Origin: Verrucomicrobiota bacterium
GTDB lineage: Bacteria > Verrucomicrobiota > Verrucomicrobiia > Limisphaerales > J093
DNA length: 64,000 bases
Direction: 5' to 3'
NCBI GenBank assembly: GCA_027493615.1
Contig: JAOSKK010000039.1
Coordinates: 455,429 to 519,428, forward strand
Position numbers and translations under genes: made by a program. Below the pieces are notes generated by a model. The model saw only the letters and a list, made by a program, of their open reading frames with translations, had not been told where the DNA came from and did no database searches. Below are positions 18,766 to 28,424 of this stretch, one piece after another. The stretch's first letter is position 1; each line of letters starts with the position of its first letter.

Positions 18766-20557
18766 GTGCGAACCTCGCGCCATCCGCTGATCGAAGGCTT
18801 CTGCGGGGCCTGCAAACCCGCCGACCGTCGCCCTCCGTGGCAGTGGTGTGAAGAGCATGTCCACGTGGACGAGACCTCGCCCCTGCCGGGGCGGTGGCGG
18901 TCCGACGCCTCGCCCTGGGTCCGCGCCGTCATGGAGGACTTCGCCAACAACAGCGTCCGGGACATCGCGGTTCAGTGCGCCGCCCAGAGCGCGAAGACTC
19001 AGACGGTAATGAACTGCGCGTGTTGGGCGATTGCGGAGGACCCCGGCCCGGCGATGTGGGTCACGGCCACCAAGGATGAACTCCGCGATTTCCTCCGCGA
19101 CCGGTTGACGCCGACGTTCGAGACGTGCCGCCCTGTCAAGGAGCGGATGGCGGAACCGACCCTGACCGGGTTCGCCTTCGACGGGATGCCGTTTTACGCG
19201 GGGTGGTCGGGGTCGAAGGCGCGGCTTCAGTCGAAGCCCATCCGGTGGCTCTTCTGCGACGAAGTGCGCAACTACCCGCCCGGGCGCTTGGAGATGGTCC
19301 TGAAGCGGACGCGGTCCTTCTGGAACTCGCGCCGGTTCCTCATCTCGACGCCGGGCACCAAGGGCGACGCGATGGACACCGCCTTCCGGGCCGGGGACCA
19401 GCGTGCGTGGCAGTTCGAGTGCCCGGCCTGCCAGCGGCTTCAGCCGCTCGCGTTCGAGCAACTGAAGTGGGACTCGAATGACACCACCAAGCCCGAGGGC
19501 AAGTGGCGGTTCGACGCCCTCGCCGAGACCGTCCGCTTCGAGTGCGTGGGCTGCGGGCACCGGATCAAGGACACGCCCGTGGACCGGCGGTGGATCGAGA
19601 ACCACGGCCGATTCGTACCGCAGAACCCGAACGCGCCGCGCTCCCGCGTCAGCTACACCTGGAACGCGCTCCTGCCGCACTGGATTGAATGGCGGTCCAT
19701 CGTCGAAGAGTTCCTTGCTGCCGTGGACGCCATGCGGATCGAGGGCGACATCGAACCGATGTTCACCTTTGTCACCGAGACCCTCGGCGAACCGTGGGAC
19801 CTCGACCGGTGGCTGATCACGAGTGACGACTACGTTCAGCAGCGCAAGGAGGACTACGACTTCGGCGATCCGTGGCCGTTGGAGAAAACCCGCTTCCTGG
19901 CAGCGGACCGCCAGGCACGCGGTGGCGAGCATTACTTCTGGGTGGCGCGGGCCTTCGGGCCGGGCGGGGCCAGCCGGTTGATCGGTTATGGTCGCTGCAA
20001 CACGACTTCGGAACTCGAAGAAGTGCGCCGGCAACTGAACGTCCCCGTCATCAACGCGATGATCGACACCGGTTTCAAAGCTTCGGAAGTGTACCGGTTC
20101 TGCCTGGCGACGGGTTGGAAGGCGATGAAGGGCGATGATGCCGAGTGGTTCCTCAGCCAGGACCCGCGCACGGGCAAGACCGTCCGGCGGGTATGGCGCC
20201 GCGTGCTGGTGGACCCCAGCCTGGGGACGCGACGGGCGCGGGTGCGCCGTCACCTGCCGCTCTTCCAGTGGTCGAACCCCAGCTTGAAGGATCACCTGGC
20301 TCTATTCACGCACGGCGTAGTCGGCCAGTGGACCATCCCCAAAGAAGACCGGACGCGACTACATCGACCAGGTGACGGCGGAGGTCCGGGAAGAGCGCGA
20401 AGATTCACGGGGTCGGATCAAGGTGTTGTGGGTTCAGAAGCGGCGGGACAACCACTACCTGGATTGCGAGTTGATGATCGACGCGGCGGCGGTGATATCG
20501 GGCTTCCTGAAGTCGGTTCACAAAGACAACGGCCAAAGGCTGCCGGGGTCCGAGTAG
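18766..20557 (+). CDS. Phage terminase large subunit, GpA type (frameshift)
   Basis: About 596 residues from GTG 18766. The ATPase half has a degenerate Walker A (AAQSAKTQTV), Walker B/DE motif (WLFCDEVRNYP) and a coupling motif (LISTPGTKGD). A zinc-finger insertion carries CPACQRLQPL and CVGCGHR. The nuclease half begins with RFLAADRQARGG and includes INAMIDTGFKASEVY. The frame changes just after 20340 (one A apparently extra), after which the frame reads TGRDYIDQVTAEVREE and ends at TAG 20555-20557. It packages DNA with the small subunit at 16826. Confidence 0.85.
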
Positions 20558-20627
20558 GGACCGCCCGAGCTGTCACGCGGCAAACAGTTCACTCAATTCG
20601 GTGCGGGCAACCTGCCTTCAAATGATC

Positions 20628-21305
20628 TCACATTGTGGAGTACCGACCGCGCTTACTATATATTAAGCCGGCCTTGTGGAGTTCCTTAATCATCGAGTCA
20701 ACTTCCGTCCGTGAATAGTGACTAACGTCTCCCAGCAACTGCTGAATGACGTCTTCCCGTCGCACCGACTTATTGCCATCGCAGGAGTGGATCACCTTCA
20801 AGGCGAGCGACCGCAGCCTCTTCTTCTCCCCCTTTGGGTTTCCACGAAACCTCTGATCAAGGAAGGACTCAAATCGTTTTGTATAAGGATGTGATGCCGA
20901 AAAGGCTCCGAGAAGCCGCTTCAGGGCTGGTTCATTCTTATACTGCTGGCGCGTCTTGCCAGCGAGGTCCGAGATGATTGGCTGGTCCTTCGCCTTTTGT
21001 GATGCCTTGTGCGCCGATATATAGAGGGCACGCTTTATGTCACGTGCCTCGGCGTAGCCATACTCAAGGGACACATTAGCGTTCCCCGCAGTTGCATCGA
21101 ATATCGCGTAACTCGATGAATCCATTCGCAACTTGATCAGATCAAGAAGATCCCGAGCATCCTGGATATCATCCCTGCCAACGATGACAAAAACCAGCGG
21201 ACTGCGGATCTTCAACCGGTCGATGGCGTTTTCCCACTTCCGCTTTACGTTCTTCCAGGGCAAACCGACGAACACCTGATTTGGGATCTGGCTTGTAGTA
21301 GGCAT
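20628..21305 (-). CDS. TIR/deoxyribosyltransferase-like effector candidate with C-terminal winged helix
   Basis: 225 residues when started at the ATG complementary to 21303-21305; an in-frame upstream ATG at 21522-21524 exists but the added part is low-complexity. Residues 8-95 have a Rossmann-like pattern: VFVGLPWKN at the first strand, PLVFVIVGRDD, and AIFDATAGNANVSLEYGYAE, where the Glu of LEYG fits the catalytic Glu of TIR-like and nucleoside deoxyribosyltransferase-like NAD-cleaving domains. The last 60 residues look like a winged helix. It is antisense to all phage genes, sits between terminase and portal, and is AT-richer than its neighbours, all typical of a cargo gene. Activity is inferred. 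Confidence 0.55.
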   Translation of the reverse strand: MPTTSQIPNQVFVGLPWKNVKRKWENAIDRLKIRSPLVFVIVGRDDIQDARDLLDLIKLRMDSSSYAIFDATAGNANVSLEYGYAEARDIKRALYISAHKASQKAKDQPIISDLAGKTRQQYKNEPALKRLLGAFSASHPYTKRFESFLDQRFRGNPKGEKKRLRSLALKVIHSCDGNKSVRREDVIQQLLGDVSHYSRTEVDSMIKELHKAGLIYSKRGRYSTM

Positions 21306-21631
21306 ACTTGGCTCCTCGCCGCCAACCCGTGCAAATCGAACCCGACTAGTCGAGAACTCGAAGGGCTCGGTGTAGTCCGGTATCCGGAACTGACGCGAAC
21401 ATTGCAGGAGAGTAGGCAACCACCGATGCTGAGGCAAGTCGAAAGCGCCTCGCGAGAACGGTTTGCGGTCGCTCAGTAGGATTCTCAGAAGGTTCTCGGC
21501 TGCGCTGCGCGGCATGCGTGTCACTCGACCTGATCATCCTGGCGGAGGCTTGGAGACGCGGGGTTGTGATGCCCGCGCCCCGATCACCGCCGACTTGTGT
21601 CAAGCCGACTGTTTCAACTGCCGACGCGCAG

Positions 21632-21650
21632 TTGAAGCGTAACGTTCCCA
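21632..21650 (+). repeat. GTAACGTTCC element, copy 3
   Basis: TTGAAGCGTAACGTTCCCA at 21632-21650, 8 bases before the GTG start of the next small gene. Same orientation as copies 1 and 2. Confidence 0.8.
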
Positions 21651-21657
21651 CTTGGGC

Positions 21658-21804
21658 GTGACGGCACGTCCAAGACTGGAAGTCCGGATGCTGGTCCGGG
21701 CGCTGAAGCTGCAACTGGCTGAAGGGGTAACCCTGGTCAGCGCCCTGGAAGCGTTGGTGACCCAGAAGTGGGCCGCCAACGTGGTCAACGGCCAGACGGT
21801 TTGA
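21658..21804 (+). CDS. Short phage head-region protein, unknown
   Basis: 48 residues from GTG 21658, beginning MTARPRLEVRMLVRALKLQL and ending in TGA 21802-21804. It is placed between the terminase and portal genes where lambda-like phages have small head-tail joining or head proteins, but no similarity is evident. It overlaps the next start. Too short for certainty. Confidence 0.4.
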   Translation: MTARPRLEVRMLVRALKLQLAEGVTLVSALEALVTQKWAANVVNGQTV

Positions 21805-21989
21805 CGACGACGGAGGCGGGCGGGTCGGTCACGTTCACCTTCGACCGCGCCTACACCCCCGCCGAACTGGCGGTGATGGCGGAAGAGGCGTTGGAGTGGG
21901 TCAACACCCTCGCCGACCCGGAGGACCCGCCCCTTGACGTGCCCCGCTTCAACCGCCTTCACCCCACGTTCCACAAGGCTGTCCTGTGA
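21801..21989 (+). CDS. Short phage head-region protein, unknown
   Basis: 62 residues from TTG 21801, which overlaps the previous stop. The sequence TFTFDRAYTPAELAVMAEEA then LEWVNTLADPEDPPLDVP has one amphipathic helix. It ends in an ATGA-like overlap with the portal start at 21986. The position corresponds to gpW-like joining proteins, but the sequence does not obviously match; function unknown. Confidence 0.45.
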   Translation: MTTTEAGGSVTFTFDRAYTPAELAVMAEEALEWVNTLADPEDPPLDVPRFNRLHPTFHKAVL

Positions 21990-23478
21990 TTCCCTTCCTG
22001 CGCCGCCTGTTCCCGCCGCCGCTGAAGCGGCGGTCCGGCAACCAACCGCCGCCGGTGGCAAACACCGCCGCCCCGACGGTCACGCCTGTCCGGCACTACT
22101 TCGAGGCGTTGAACGTGGTGGACCATCGGACGCCGATCCCGGCCACGGGCCTCTACGTTCACCGCCTGCTGTCGAAGTTCAACCGCCTGCAACTGGCGAG
22201 CGTCGCCCGCTACCTCTGGGACAACGTCGGCCTGGTGTTCTACGCCACCGACCTGGTCGCCAATTACTCCACGCCCATGATCCCACGGGCGGCCACGCTG
22301 GATCGGAAGTGGAACGAGGCCGCCAACGCCCTGTTCGATGACTGGGCGGACCGGGCGGACTTCACGGGTCGGTTCGACTTCTGGGACCTGCAACGGCTGG
22401 GGTCCTTCTACCTCGACACCGACGGCGAGGTCTTCGCGCTGTGGACCGATGAAGCCGGATTCCCACAGATCCAGCTTCTGGAGTCCTGGCGGATCGACAA
22501 ACCCACCATCGCCGATGACCGCATCTTCGATGGCATCCAACTCGACACGCAGGGCCGGGTGCTGGGCTACTGGCTCGACGGGGAGACCCTGCTCGACGCC
22601 AACGCCCTGGTCCACCTGTTCGATTTGGAGCGGTACACCCAGTACCGGGGCATGAGTCCGATTCGCCGCGGAGCGAATGACATGCGGGACGGCAACGACA
22701 TCAAGGGGTTTCAGAAAGTGCTGTCGAAGCTCTCGACCGTCCTGACCCTTGCCATCCAGGGTGCGCCGCTGGAAGAGAACCCCTGGGGCAGCCCGCCCGA
22801 ACCCGCGGGCGAGACCCCAACTGAAGAAGAACCGCCCGCCGAAACCAACGCCAACAACGCAGCTTCACCGTGGCCGACTTGGTCGCGGGCGACATTCCGA
22901 CGGTGCCGGAAGGCCACGAGTTGAAGCAGGTCAACACGCCCAGCGCCCCGGCCAACAACATCGAGGTCATCAGCTACCTGGCGGGGTGCTTCGTGGCGGG
23001 CATGGGCCTGCCGCCCGCCTTCTTTCTCGACGAGAAGCTGACCGGCCCCAACCAGCGTGCGGTCAACGGCAAGGCGCAGCGGAAGTTCGACCGCCGAAAG
23101 CAAGTGGCAGCGCGCCTGGGGCGGTCGGCGTGGCAGCGCGTGGTCGCCAGCGCCATCACGTCCGGGGCATTGCCTTCGACCGACGGTTGGGCGCGATGCG
23201 ACTTCATCGGTCCGTCCAAGATCACCATCGACGCGGGGCGGGAGATGGCCCAGGAGCGCGAAGACGTGGCGCGGGGCCTGATGAGCCGTCGGGACCATTA
23301 CGGCAACCGGGGCCGGTCCTGGCGGCGGGAGACCGACCAGGTGTTCGAGGAAATTGACTACATCCTGGACCGGGCGAAAGCGGTCGCCGCCGAACACGGC
23401 ATCCCCATCGAAACGGTCATGGCCAGCTTCGGTCTGTCGGCGGCGAAGGGGGTGCGGCGGAGGGCGAAAACAAAATGA
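21986..23478 (+). CDS. Phage portal protein, lambda family (frameshift)
   Basis: About 496 residues. Lambda-type portal features: a conserved N-terminal helical part with LYVHRLLSKFNRL, the central ERYTQYRGMSPIRRGANDMR, then LVAGDIPTVPEGHELKQV and YLAGCFVAGMGLPPAFFLDE, which is close to the DLTRDTNFSSARA-like helix region of this family. The frame shifts at about 22850-22862, in a stretch rich in AACAAC, joining the Pro/Glu-rich linker to FTVADLVAGD. The ring of this protein forms the DNA entry vertex and binds the terminase encoded upstream. Confidence 0.8.
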
Positions 23479-23493
23479 AGCGTAACGTTCCCG
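23475..23493 (+). repeat. GTAACGTTCC element, copy 4
   Basis: ATGAAGCGTAACGTTCCCG at 23475-23493; its first bases contain the portal stop codon (TGA 23476-23478) and it is followed after 12 bases by the start of the protease gene. Confidence 0.8.
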
Positions 23494-23505
23494 ACTCCAG
23501 TGACG

Positions 23506-24353
23506 ATGCAGAAAAGCCTTCTGACGATGCTGGCGACGCAGGTGCCCCTGATTGAGGTGAGAGCCGCACAGGCCCTCTTTCGCGAGAGCCTTCAGCCGAC
23601 ACTGGGCGAACCTGATTCCCGGCGCAAGGTGCGGCAGGCGTTGGCGCCCGCGCCACGGTAGAGAACGGCATCGGCGTGCTCGAAATCAGCGGTGTCCTCG
23701 CCTACCGGCCCGACCTCGGCGAGATGTTCTTCGACGGGTTCGAGGACAGTGCCGAAGTGCTGTCCGCTTTCCGCCGCATCGAAGCCGATCCCGGGGCCAA
23801 GGCTATCGTCCTAAACGTCAACTCGCCCGGCGGGTTCAGCGTGGGCGGGGCGGAGATCGCCGACGCGGTCTTCAAATCCGCCAAGCCCACCGTGGCCTGG
23901 GTCGGTGGGATGATGTGTTCTCTGGCCTACTGGATTGGTTCCCAGGCATCCGCCGTCGTGTCCACCCGGAGCGCGATGGTGGGCAGCATCGGGGCCTATG
24001 TCTCGGTCGTGGACTTCCATCGGATGCTGGCCAATGCCGGCATCGAAGTGAAGGTGTTCACGAACAAGGAGGGGACCTTCAAAGCGGCGGGGATGCCGGG
24101 CGCACCCATCAATGATGACCACGCCGCCGAGTTCACCCGTCAGGCGCAGCGGTCCTTCGACGTGTTCCGCGCCGATGTCCTGCGCGCCCGTGAAGGCGTT
24201 CCCGATGACGCGATGCAAGGCCAGGTGTTCGACGGGCACCAGGCCAAGCGCCAGGGGTTGGTGGATGCCCTCGGAGACCTCGATTACGCCAAGGCGGTCG
24301 CCCGCCGTTTGGCAAAAGGTGGCAGGTCCGGCTCGGACTCAGGCTCGGACTGA
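23506..24353 (+). CDS. S49-family head maturation protease (frameshift)
   Basis: About 280 residues. The S49/SppA core is clear: IVLNVNSPGGFSVGGAEIAD, then VAWVGGMMCSLAYWIGSQA, whose Ser is the nucleophile, then VSTRSAMVGSIGAYVS. The frame changes near 23628, before the segment AAGVGARATVENGIGVLEIS; upstream the first frame stops at 23661. ATG 23506 is used; a GTG at 23500 is also in frame. In lambda-like heads this protease trims scaffold and portal proteins. The next gene is a coiled-coil protein that would be its scaffold substrate. Confidence 0.75.
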
Positions 24354-24368
24354 AGCGTAACGTTCCCG
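24350..24368 (+). repeat. GTAACGTTCC element, copy 5
   Basis: CTGAAGCGTAACGTTCCCG at 24350-24368. It contains the protease stop codon (TGA 24351-24353) and lies 18 bases before the next ATG. Confidence 0.8.
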
Positions 24369-24386
24369 CTCAACCAAAAGAGACCT

Positions 24387-24818
24387 ATGGCTGACAAGAT
24401 CACCATCCCGGACCAGGAAGACATCCTGGCCATCAATGAACGGCTCACCGCCGACAACCAGCGGCTGACCGCGGAACTGACCGCCGCGACCGAACTCCTG
24501 GAAGCCGCCCAAGCACAGACCACGGCGGCCACGCAACGTGCCGACGCATTGGCCAGTCGAATCGGCCCGCTCGAAACCGCCGCGAAGGTGGCGGGCGAGG
24601 AACTGACCCGGCTGAAGGCGGAGAACGCCCAACTGACCGCCAAGATGGCGAACTTCAATGTGGCGGTGGCGGCGGAGGTTCAGAAGCTGGGCCTGCGTCC
24701 CAAGGCCGCCGAACACAAGGAACAACCCGCGACCGCGGACCTGACCCCCACCCAGCGCGTGCTGGCGGCCAAGGGCGTCGGTTCCCTCGCCGAACTGGCT
24801 GCCAAACGGCAGTCGTAA
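24387..24818 (+). CDS. Coiled-coil capsid scaffold-like protein
   Basis: 143 residues. Residues 15-95 form a continuous coiled coil (INERLTADNQRLTAELTAAT with heptads). The gene lies between a head protease and the major capsid candidate, the usual place of the scaffold. It ends with a Lys/Gln-rich tail. No sequence family recognised; role assigned from structure and order. Confidence 0.55.
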   Translation: MADKITIPDQEDILAINERLTADNQRLTAELTAATELLEAAQAQTTAATQRADALASRIGPLETAAKVAGEELTRLKAENAQLTAKMANFNVAVAAEVQKLGLRPKAAEHKEQPATADLTPTQRVLAAKGVGSLAELAAKRQS

Positions 24819-24854
24819 CCCCTCCGACCCAACCCCAACAACACGGATACCCCT

Positions 24855-25880
24855 ATGCCCACGACCATCAGCGATCTTTGGATTCCCGACATTTGGCTCC
24901 AAACCATGCGGGAAAAGCAGGCCACCTTCCCGGTCCTGCTCAATTCGGGCGTCGTCGTCGATAACCCCCGCGCCTCGGAACTCGCGTCCGGGCCGGGCGA
25001 AGTCGCGGTGATCCCCTTCTTCAAGGACATCACCGACCAGGATGACGAAATTCAGGTCGAGAACGCCGAGCCGGCCGTGGACAACAAGATCACGTCGGGC
25101 CAGATGAAGGCCGTCGCCTGCAACCGGGTGTGCAAGAGTTCGGCCACGGCGTTCGCCGCACAACTCTCGGGCGAACGCCCCGTCGAGGAGATCATCGCCC
25201 AGATGGTTCAGCGCCGGCTCAAGCAGCGGCAGAAGACTCTGCTCGCGATGGTGCGCGGCGTGTTCGGTTCCGCCGGCGCGTCCGGCGTCGCCGCTCCCTT
25301 GAAGGCCGTCCGCGTGGACGCCTTCGATGAGTCGGGCGACGGCGCGACCGCCGACCAGTTGATGAGCATCGAACTGTTCATCCACGCCAAAAGCCTCATG
25401 GGCGAACTGGCTGATGACCTCATGGACGGCGCCCTCTGGCTGCACCCCACGATCCTGGCCGCGCTTGAACTGGCCGATGAAACCAGCTTCTCGAAAGCGT
25501 CCCAGGGTCCCTGGACGGTGCGCACCTACCGGGGCATCCCGATCTACACCAGCGAATCGCTGGTCCGCGCCGGCACCACCAACGGGTTCGTGTATGACAC
25601 CTACCTGCTCGCCAAGGGGATCATCGCCCGCGGTGAGAAGCCGCAGAAGACCGACGTGGTGGACGTGGCCGCGCTCCAGATGGAGCGGAAGTTCGGGCTC
25701 AACAACGAGATCATCTACGACCGGACCCGGTTCGTGATGCACTTGAACGGAACGAAGTGGGTGGGCACGCCCGCCGCCGAGAGCCCGAGCAACGCCGAAC
25801 TGGGCACCATCGCCAACTGGAACCTGGTGCTGGCGACCGCCAACCGCGTGGGTGCCATCTGCATCCGCACCAACGGATAG
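24855..25880 (+). CDS. Major capsid protein candidate
   Basis: 341 residues beginning MPTTISDLWIPDIW. The order and size fit the major capsid protein. Segments such as GEVAVIPFFKDITDQDDEI and VRTYRGIPIYTSESLVRAG are like those of HK97-fold coat proteins, with a late ELGTIANWNLV. It follows the scaffold-like gene by 36 bases and precedes the head-completion genes. No cleavage site is obvious. Confidence 0.65.
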   Translation: MPTTISDLWIPDIWLQTMREKQATFPVLLNSGVVVDNPRASELASGPGEVAVIPFFKDITDQDDEIQVENAEPAVDNKITSGQMKAVACNRVCKSSATAFAAQLSGERPVEEIIAQMVQRRLKQRQKTLLAMVRGVFGSAGASGVAAPLKAVRVDAFDESGDGATADQLMSIELFIHAKSLMGELADDLMDGALWLHPTILAALELADETSFSKASQGPWTVRTYRGIPIYTSESLVRAGTTNGFVYDTYLLAKGIIARGEKPQKTDVVDVAALQMERKFGLNNEIIYDRTRFVMHLNGTKWVGTPAAESPSNAELGTIANWNLVLATANRVGAICIRTNG

Positions 25881-25886
25881 CCCGCC

Positions 25887-26093
25887 ATGAGCACTCCCAA
25901 AGTCGATCCCTACCCGGAACCCGTGGCGTTGACGGCGCTGGACCTGAAGCGCGTCCAGCGCATGCAGGTCGAGAAGGGCCGGGACGCCCGGCTTCGTCGG
26001 CTGGCCCGGCGCAACCGTGACGTGGCCTGGCTACTGAACCAACCCCAGCAGCCCGCCACCGCCAAAGCCAAGAAGGCGAAAGAAGGCGCGTGA
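25887..26093 (+). CDS. Small basic head-region protein, unknown
   Basis: 68 residues, rich in Arg/Lys (LKRVQRMQVEKGRDARLRRL) with one strong amphipathic helix. It begins 6 bases after the capsid stop and overlaps the next gene by ATGA. No family recognised. Confidence 0.5.
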   Translation: MSTPKVDPYPEPVALTALDLKRVQRMQVEKGRDARLRRLARRNRDVAWLLNQPQQPATAKAKKAKEGA

Positions 26094-26422
26094 CGATCAT
26101 CGAACAGTGTCGCTTGGCCGGCATCCGCGCCCACTTGCTGGTGCGCGGGCGTCGCCTGACCCACGTCCGCAGCGGGACCGAGTTCACGGCGTTGGCCGAC
26201 CACGCGCCGGGATTCAAGGCGGCTCCGGCGGCGGAAGGCGAGTATGCCTTCGGCCCCGAGGAACGCAGTCAGGACAGCTTCTACGCGCTGCGCGAGGGCC
26301 TGCCCAAGGTCGCCGTCGGCGATGAACTGACCAGCGAGGGCGGAAGCCATCGCGTGGTGGCGGTCGAGGACACGCCCAACAACCTGATGGTCCGGTTCAC
26401 GGTGGAGGTCGGCCATGCTTGA
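26090..26422 (+). CDS. Putative head-tail joining protein
   Basis: 110 residues. Pattern of short beta strands with LREGLPKVAVGDELTSEGG and HRVVAVEDTPNNLMVRFTVE is like the small head-tail attachment proteins of siphoviruses. Lies immediately before the gp10-like gene and overlaps it by 8 bases. Identity rests mainly on order and fold-like pattern. Confidence 0.5.
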   Translation: MTIIEQCRLAGIRAHLLVRGRRLTHVRSGTEFTALADHAPGFKAAPAAEGEYAFGPEERSQDSFYALREGLPKVAVGDELTSEGGSHRVVAVEDTPNNLMVRFTVEVGHA

Positions 26423-27137
26423 TCTCACCGTCCAGACCCGCGAGTTCAACGACGCGGTGAGCCGCTACGTGGTGGCGCTGGGCAAGGACGCCCGCCAGGC
26501 GGTGCGGCATCAGTCGATGCTCCTGGGCAGGCGCCTGATCCAGTACACCCCGCCCGCTACCCGCGCCCAGGGCCGCAAAGCGGTGGCTCGCGACATCCAA
26601 CGTGCAGTGACGCCGCTGCGCGTGGCCGACTTCGAGAGCCGCGGCATCCGCAAGCTGATCCGGGAGCGTGCGTACTCCGCCCTGGAAGCGGTGCTCGCCA
26701 AGTTCAAGAGCGGGCCGTTCGCCCGGTTCTTCGTGAAGCCGTTCAGCCCGGAGTTGCACACGTCCAAGCGCGACTCGCGCGGGCGGGTACGAAAGTCGGC
26801 CAAGGTGGCGACCCCTGACGCGACCGAAGTCCGGGACTACATCCGCCAGGTTCAGGAGCGGGTGGGCCGGGGCAAAGCCGGTTGGGTGAAGGCGGTGACG
26901 CAGTTGGGCGGCAGCGTGCCCGAGTGGATGGCGCGACATGCCGGCACTGGTTCGGTCGAGGACCGGACGCAGAGCGTCGCCCCCTATGTGCGGATGTTGA
27001 ACCGCAGCGAGTGGGCGGCGGACCCGGAAGTGAACCGCGTGCTGTCCCAGGCGTTCCGTTCCCGCCGCCGCGACATGGTCACGTCCATCGAGAAGGCCGC
27101 TGCTGCCGCCGCCCGCAAAGGAGGCTTTCGCCGATGA
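26415..27137 (+). CDS. Minor tail/head completion protein (HK97 gp10-like)
   Basis: 240 residues. Begins MLDLTVQTREFNDAVSRYVV; the N-terminal helix and the later SGVPEWMARHAG-type segment fit a phage neck or minor tail protein of the gp10/gpZ group. Position between the joining protein and the tail terminator supports this. The C-terminus is a basic Ala-rich helix. Overlaps the next ATG. Confidence 0.5.
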   Translation: MLDLTVQTREFNDAVSRYVVALGKDARQAVRHQSMLLGRRLIQYTPPATRAQGRKAVARDIQRAVTPLRVADFESRGIRKLIRERAYSALEAVLAKFKSGPFARFFVKPFSPELHTSKRDSRGRVRKSAKVATPDATEVRDYIRQVQERVGRGKAGWVKAVTQLGGSVPEWMARHAGTGSVEDRTQSVAPYVRMLNRSEWAADPEVNRVLSQAFRSRRRDMVTSIEKAAAAAARKGGFRR

Positions 27138-27592
27138 ACCTCTGGGAGATTCAAGCGGCGGTAAAGGCCGGGCTGGAAGCCCACCCGACGTTGGCCGGGG
27201 TTCCCGTGCTGCTCGATGACGGGACCTACGAACGCACGCCCGGACGCGAACAGGCGCTCAAAGCCGAAGGCGTGGTCATGGTCGTGTGGCAAATCGCCAG
27301 TTTCGCCATCCCGGCGCTCGCCAATGACGGCGTCGCGGCCCTCCTGGTGTACGTCCCCGTGGTCATCGAGGAGAACGTCGAGCGTAACCGGCACGGCGGG
27401 TTGGGCCTGCCCTGGGAAAGGCTCCTGCAATGCGGCCTGGAAGCGCTCAGTGGGCGCAAGGGGCGCTTCGAGTTCCAGATGTACGACCCGGCCTGGCAGA
27501 ACCTCGGCAAGGTCGATGGCACCAACCGGATTGTCCTCAACCTGCTCACCACGGCCTACGTGAAGCCTCTGACCACCACCGGAACCCTATGA
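27134..27592 (+). CDS. Tail terminator-like protein
   Basis: 152 residues from ATG 27134, which overlaps the preceding TGA. MNLWEIQAAVKAGLEAHPTL followed by alternating strands and a closing VLNLLTTAYVKPL is the pattern of gpU-like tail terminators. It comes before the tail tube candidate but is separated from it by a lysis-like pair. Overlaps the next gene by ATGA. Confidence 0.5.
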   Translation: MNLWEIQAAVKAGLEAHPTLAGVPVLLDDGTYERTPGREQALKAEGVVMVVWQIASFAIPALANDGVAALLVYVPVVIEENVERNRHGGLGLPWERLLQCGLEALSGRKGRFEFQMYDPAWQNLGKVDGTNRIVLNLLTTAYVKPLTTTGTL

Positions 27593-27918
27593 AGCGCGTC
27601 GAGACGTTGCACCGTTTGTCCTGGGTGGCGGTCGCCCTCTGGCTCGCTGCCTGCCTGTCGCTGGTCGCCGCCACCACCGAGGCCGTGGACCCGATCCTGC
27701 GCGCCGCCGACGTGGCGCGGGAAAAGGACATCGTCTGGCTCAGCCTGGTCACCGCCATCGTGTCGCTCCTGTTCAGCGCCTGGCTGGTGCGCCAGATGGT
27801 GAATCAGGCGACGGCGACCCTCACCACCATCAACGCCCTGACCGAAGAGCTTCGTTCGCGTCCCTGCTTCTACCGTGAGGCGGAGCGCGAACGCGAACAC
27901 CACAACCGCAAACCATGA
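27589..27918 (+). CDS. Small membrane protein, holin candidate
   Basis: 109 residues with two membrane helices (VAVALWLAACLSLVAATTE and WLSLVTAIVSLLFSAWLV) and a charged, Arg/Glu-rich C-terminal tail. This is a class II holin-like topology. It is followed by a lipoprotein gene with ATGA overlap, reminiscent of a holin-spanin arrangement, but no endolysin gene is adjacent; the NlpC/P60 gene at 36035 is a tail component. Holin assignment is inference. Confidence 0.5.
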   Translation: MKRVETLHRLSWVAVALWLAACLSLVAATTEAVDPILRAADVAREKDIVWLSLVTAIVSLLFSAWLVRQMVNQATATLTTINALTEELRSRPCFYREAEREREHHNRKP

Positions 27919-28424
27919 AGACCACACTCGCCCTCCTCCCCATCGCGCTGATCGCCCTGGCCGTCGGCTGCAAGACGCTGCCGGACTGGGTCACACCCTC
28001 CCGCGTCGAAACGGTGACGCGCCTGGCCGCCTACTCGTCGGCGAAGGCGCTCCTGATCAAACAACCGGACGCCCGTGCCCAACTTGAGAAAGCCCGTGAC
28101 GGGTTCGCCGCCTTGGCAGCCTCCGAGAAGTGGGACATCGCCACGGCGGCGAGCATCGCCGCGACCAACGGCCTGGACTGGTTGTCCAGCTCGGAGGGTA
28201 ACCTCGCCCTGACCGGCGGGGTGATGTTCATCGACCTGATCCTGGGCAAGCAGGTTGAACTCTCCGGGGACGCGAACGTGCGCGCCTTCATTGTCGGTGC
28301 TCGCTCTGGCCTCGACCTGGCCCTGACCGCCAAGCCGACGGCGCTCACGCGCTCCGCCACGCCGGCTGCCGATCCCACCTACCAGCGCCTCCTCAAGGAA
28401 GCGCAAGCCACCCGCACCCGATGA
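27915..28424 (+). CDS. Phage lipoprotein
   Basis: 169 residues with a signal sequence and lipobox: MKTTLALLPIALIALAVGC, Cys at residue 19. After it comes a helical domain (ARAQLEKARDGFAALAASEK). A lipoprotein beside a holin-like gene could be an outer spanin or a superinfection-exclusion lipoprotein; the length is longer than most spanins. Four-base overlaps at both ends link it to its neighbours. Confidence 0.6.
   Translation: MKTTLALLPIALIALAVGCKTLPDWVTPSRVETVTRLAAYSSAKALLIKQPDARAQLEKARDGFAALAASEKWDIATAASIAATNGLDWLSSSEGNLALTGGVMFIDLILGKQVELSGDANVRAFIVGARSGLDLALTAKPTALTRSATPAADPTYQRLLKEAQATRTR

Noticed and set aside
18655..20295. A 546-codon open frame on the minus strand
   Set aside because: It lies wholly opposite the terminase large subunit, whose motifs are clear; its composition (Arg/Pro/Ala/Gly) is that of a high-GC shadow frame.
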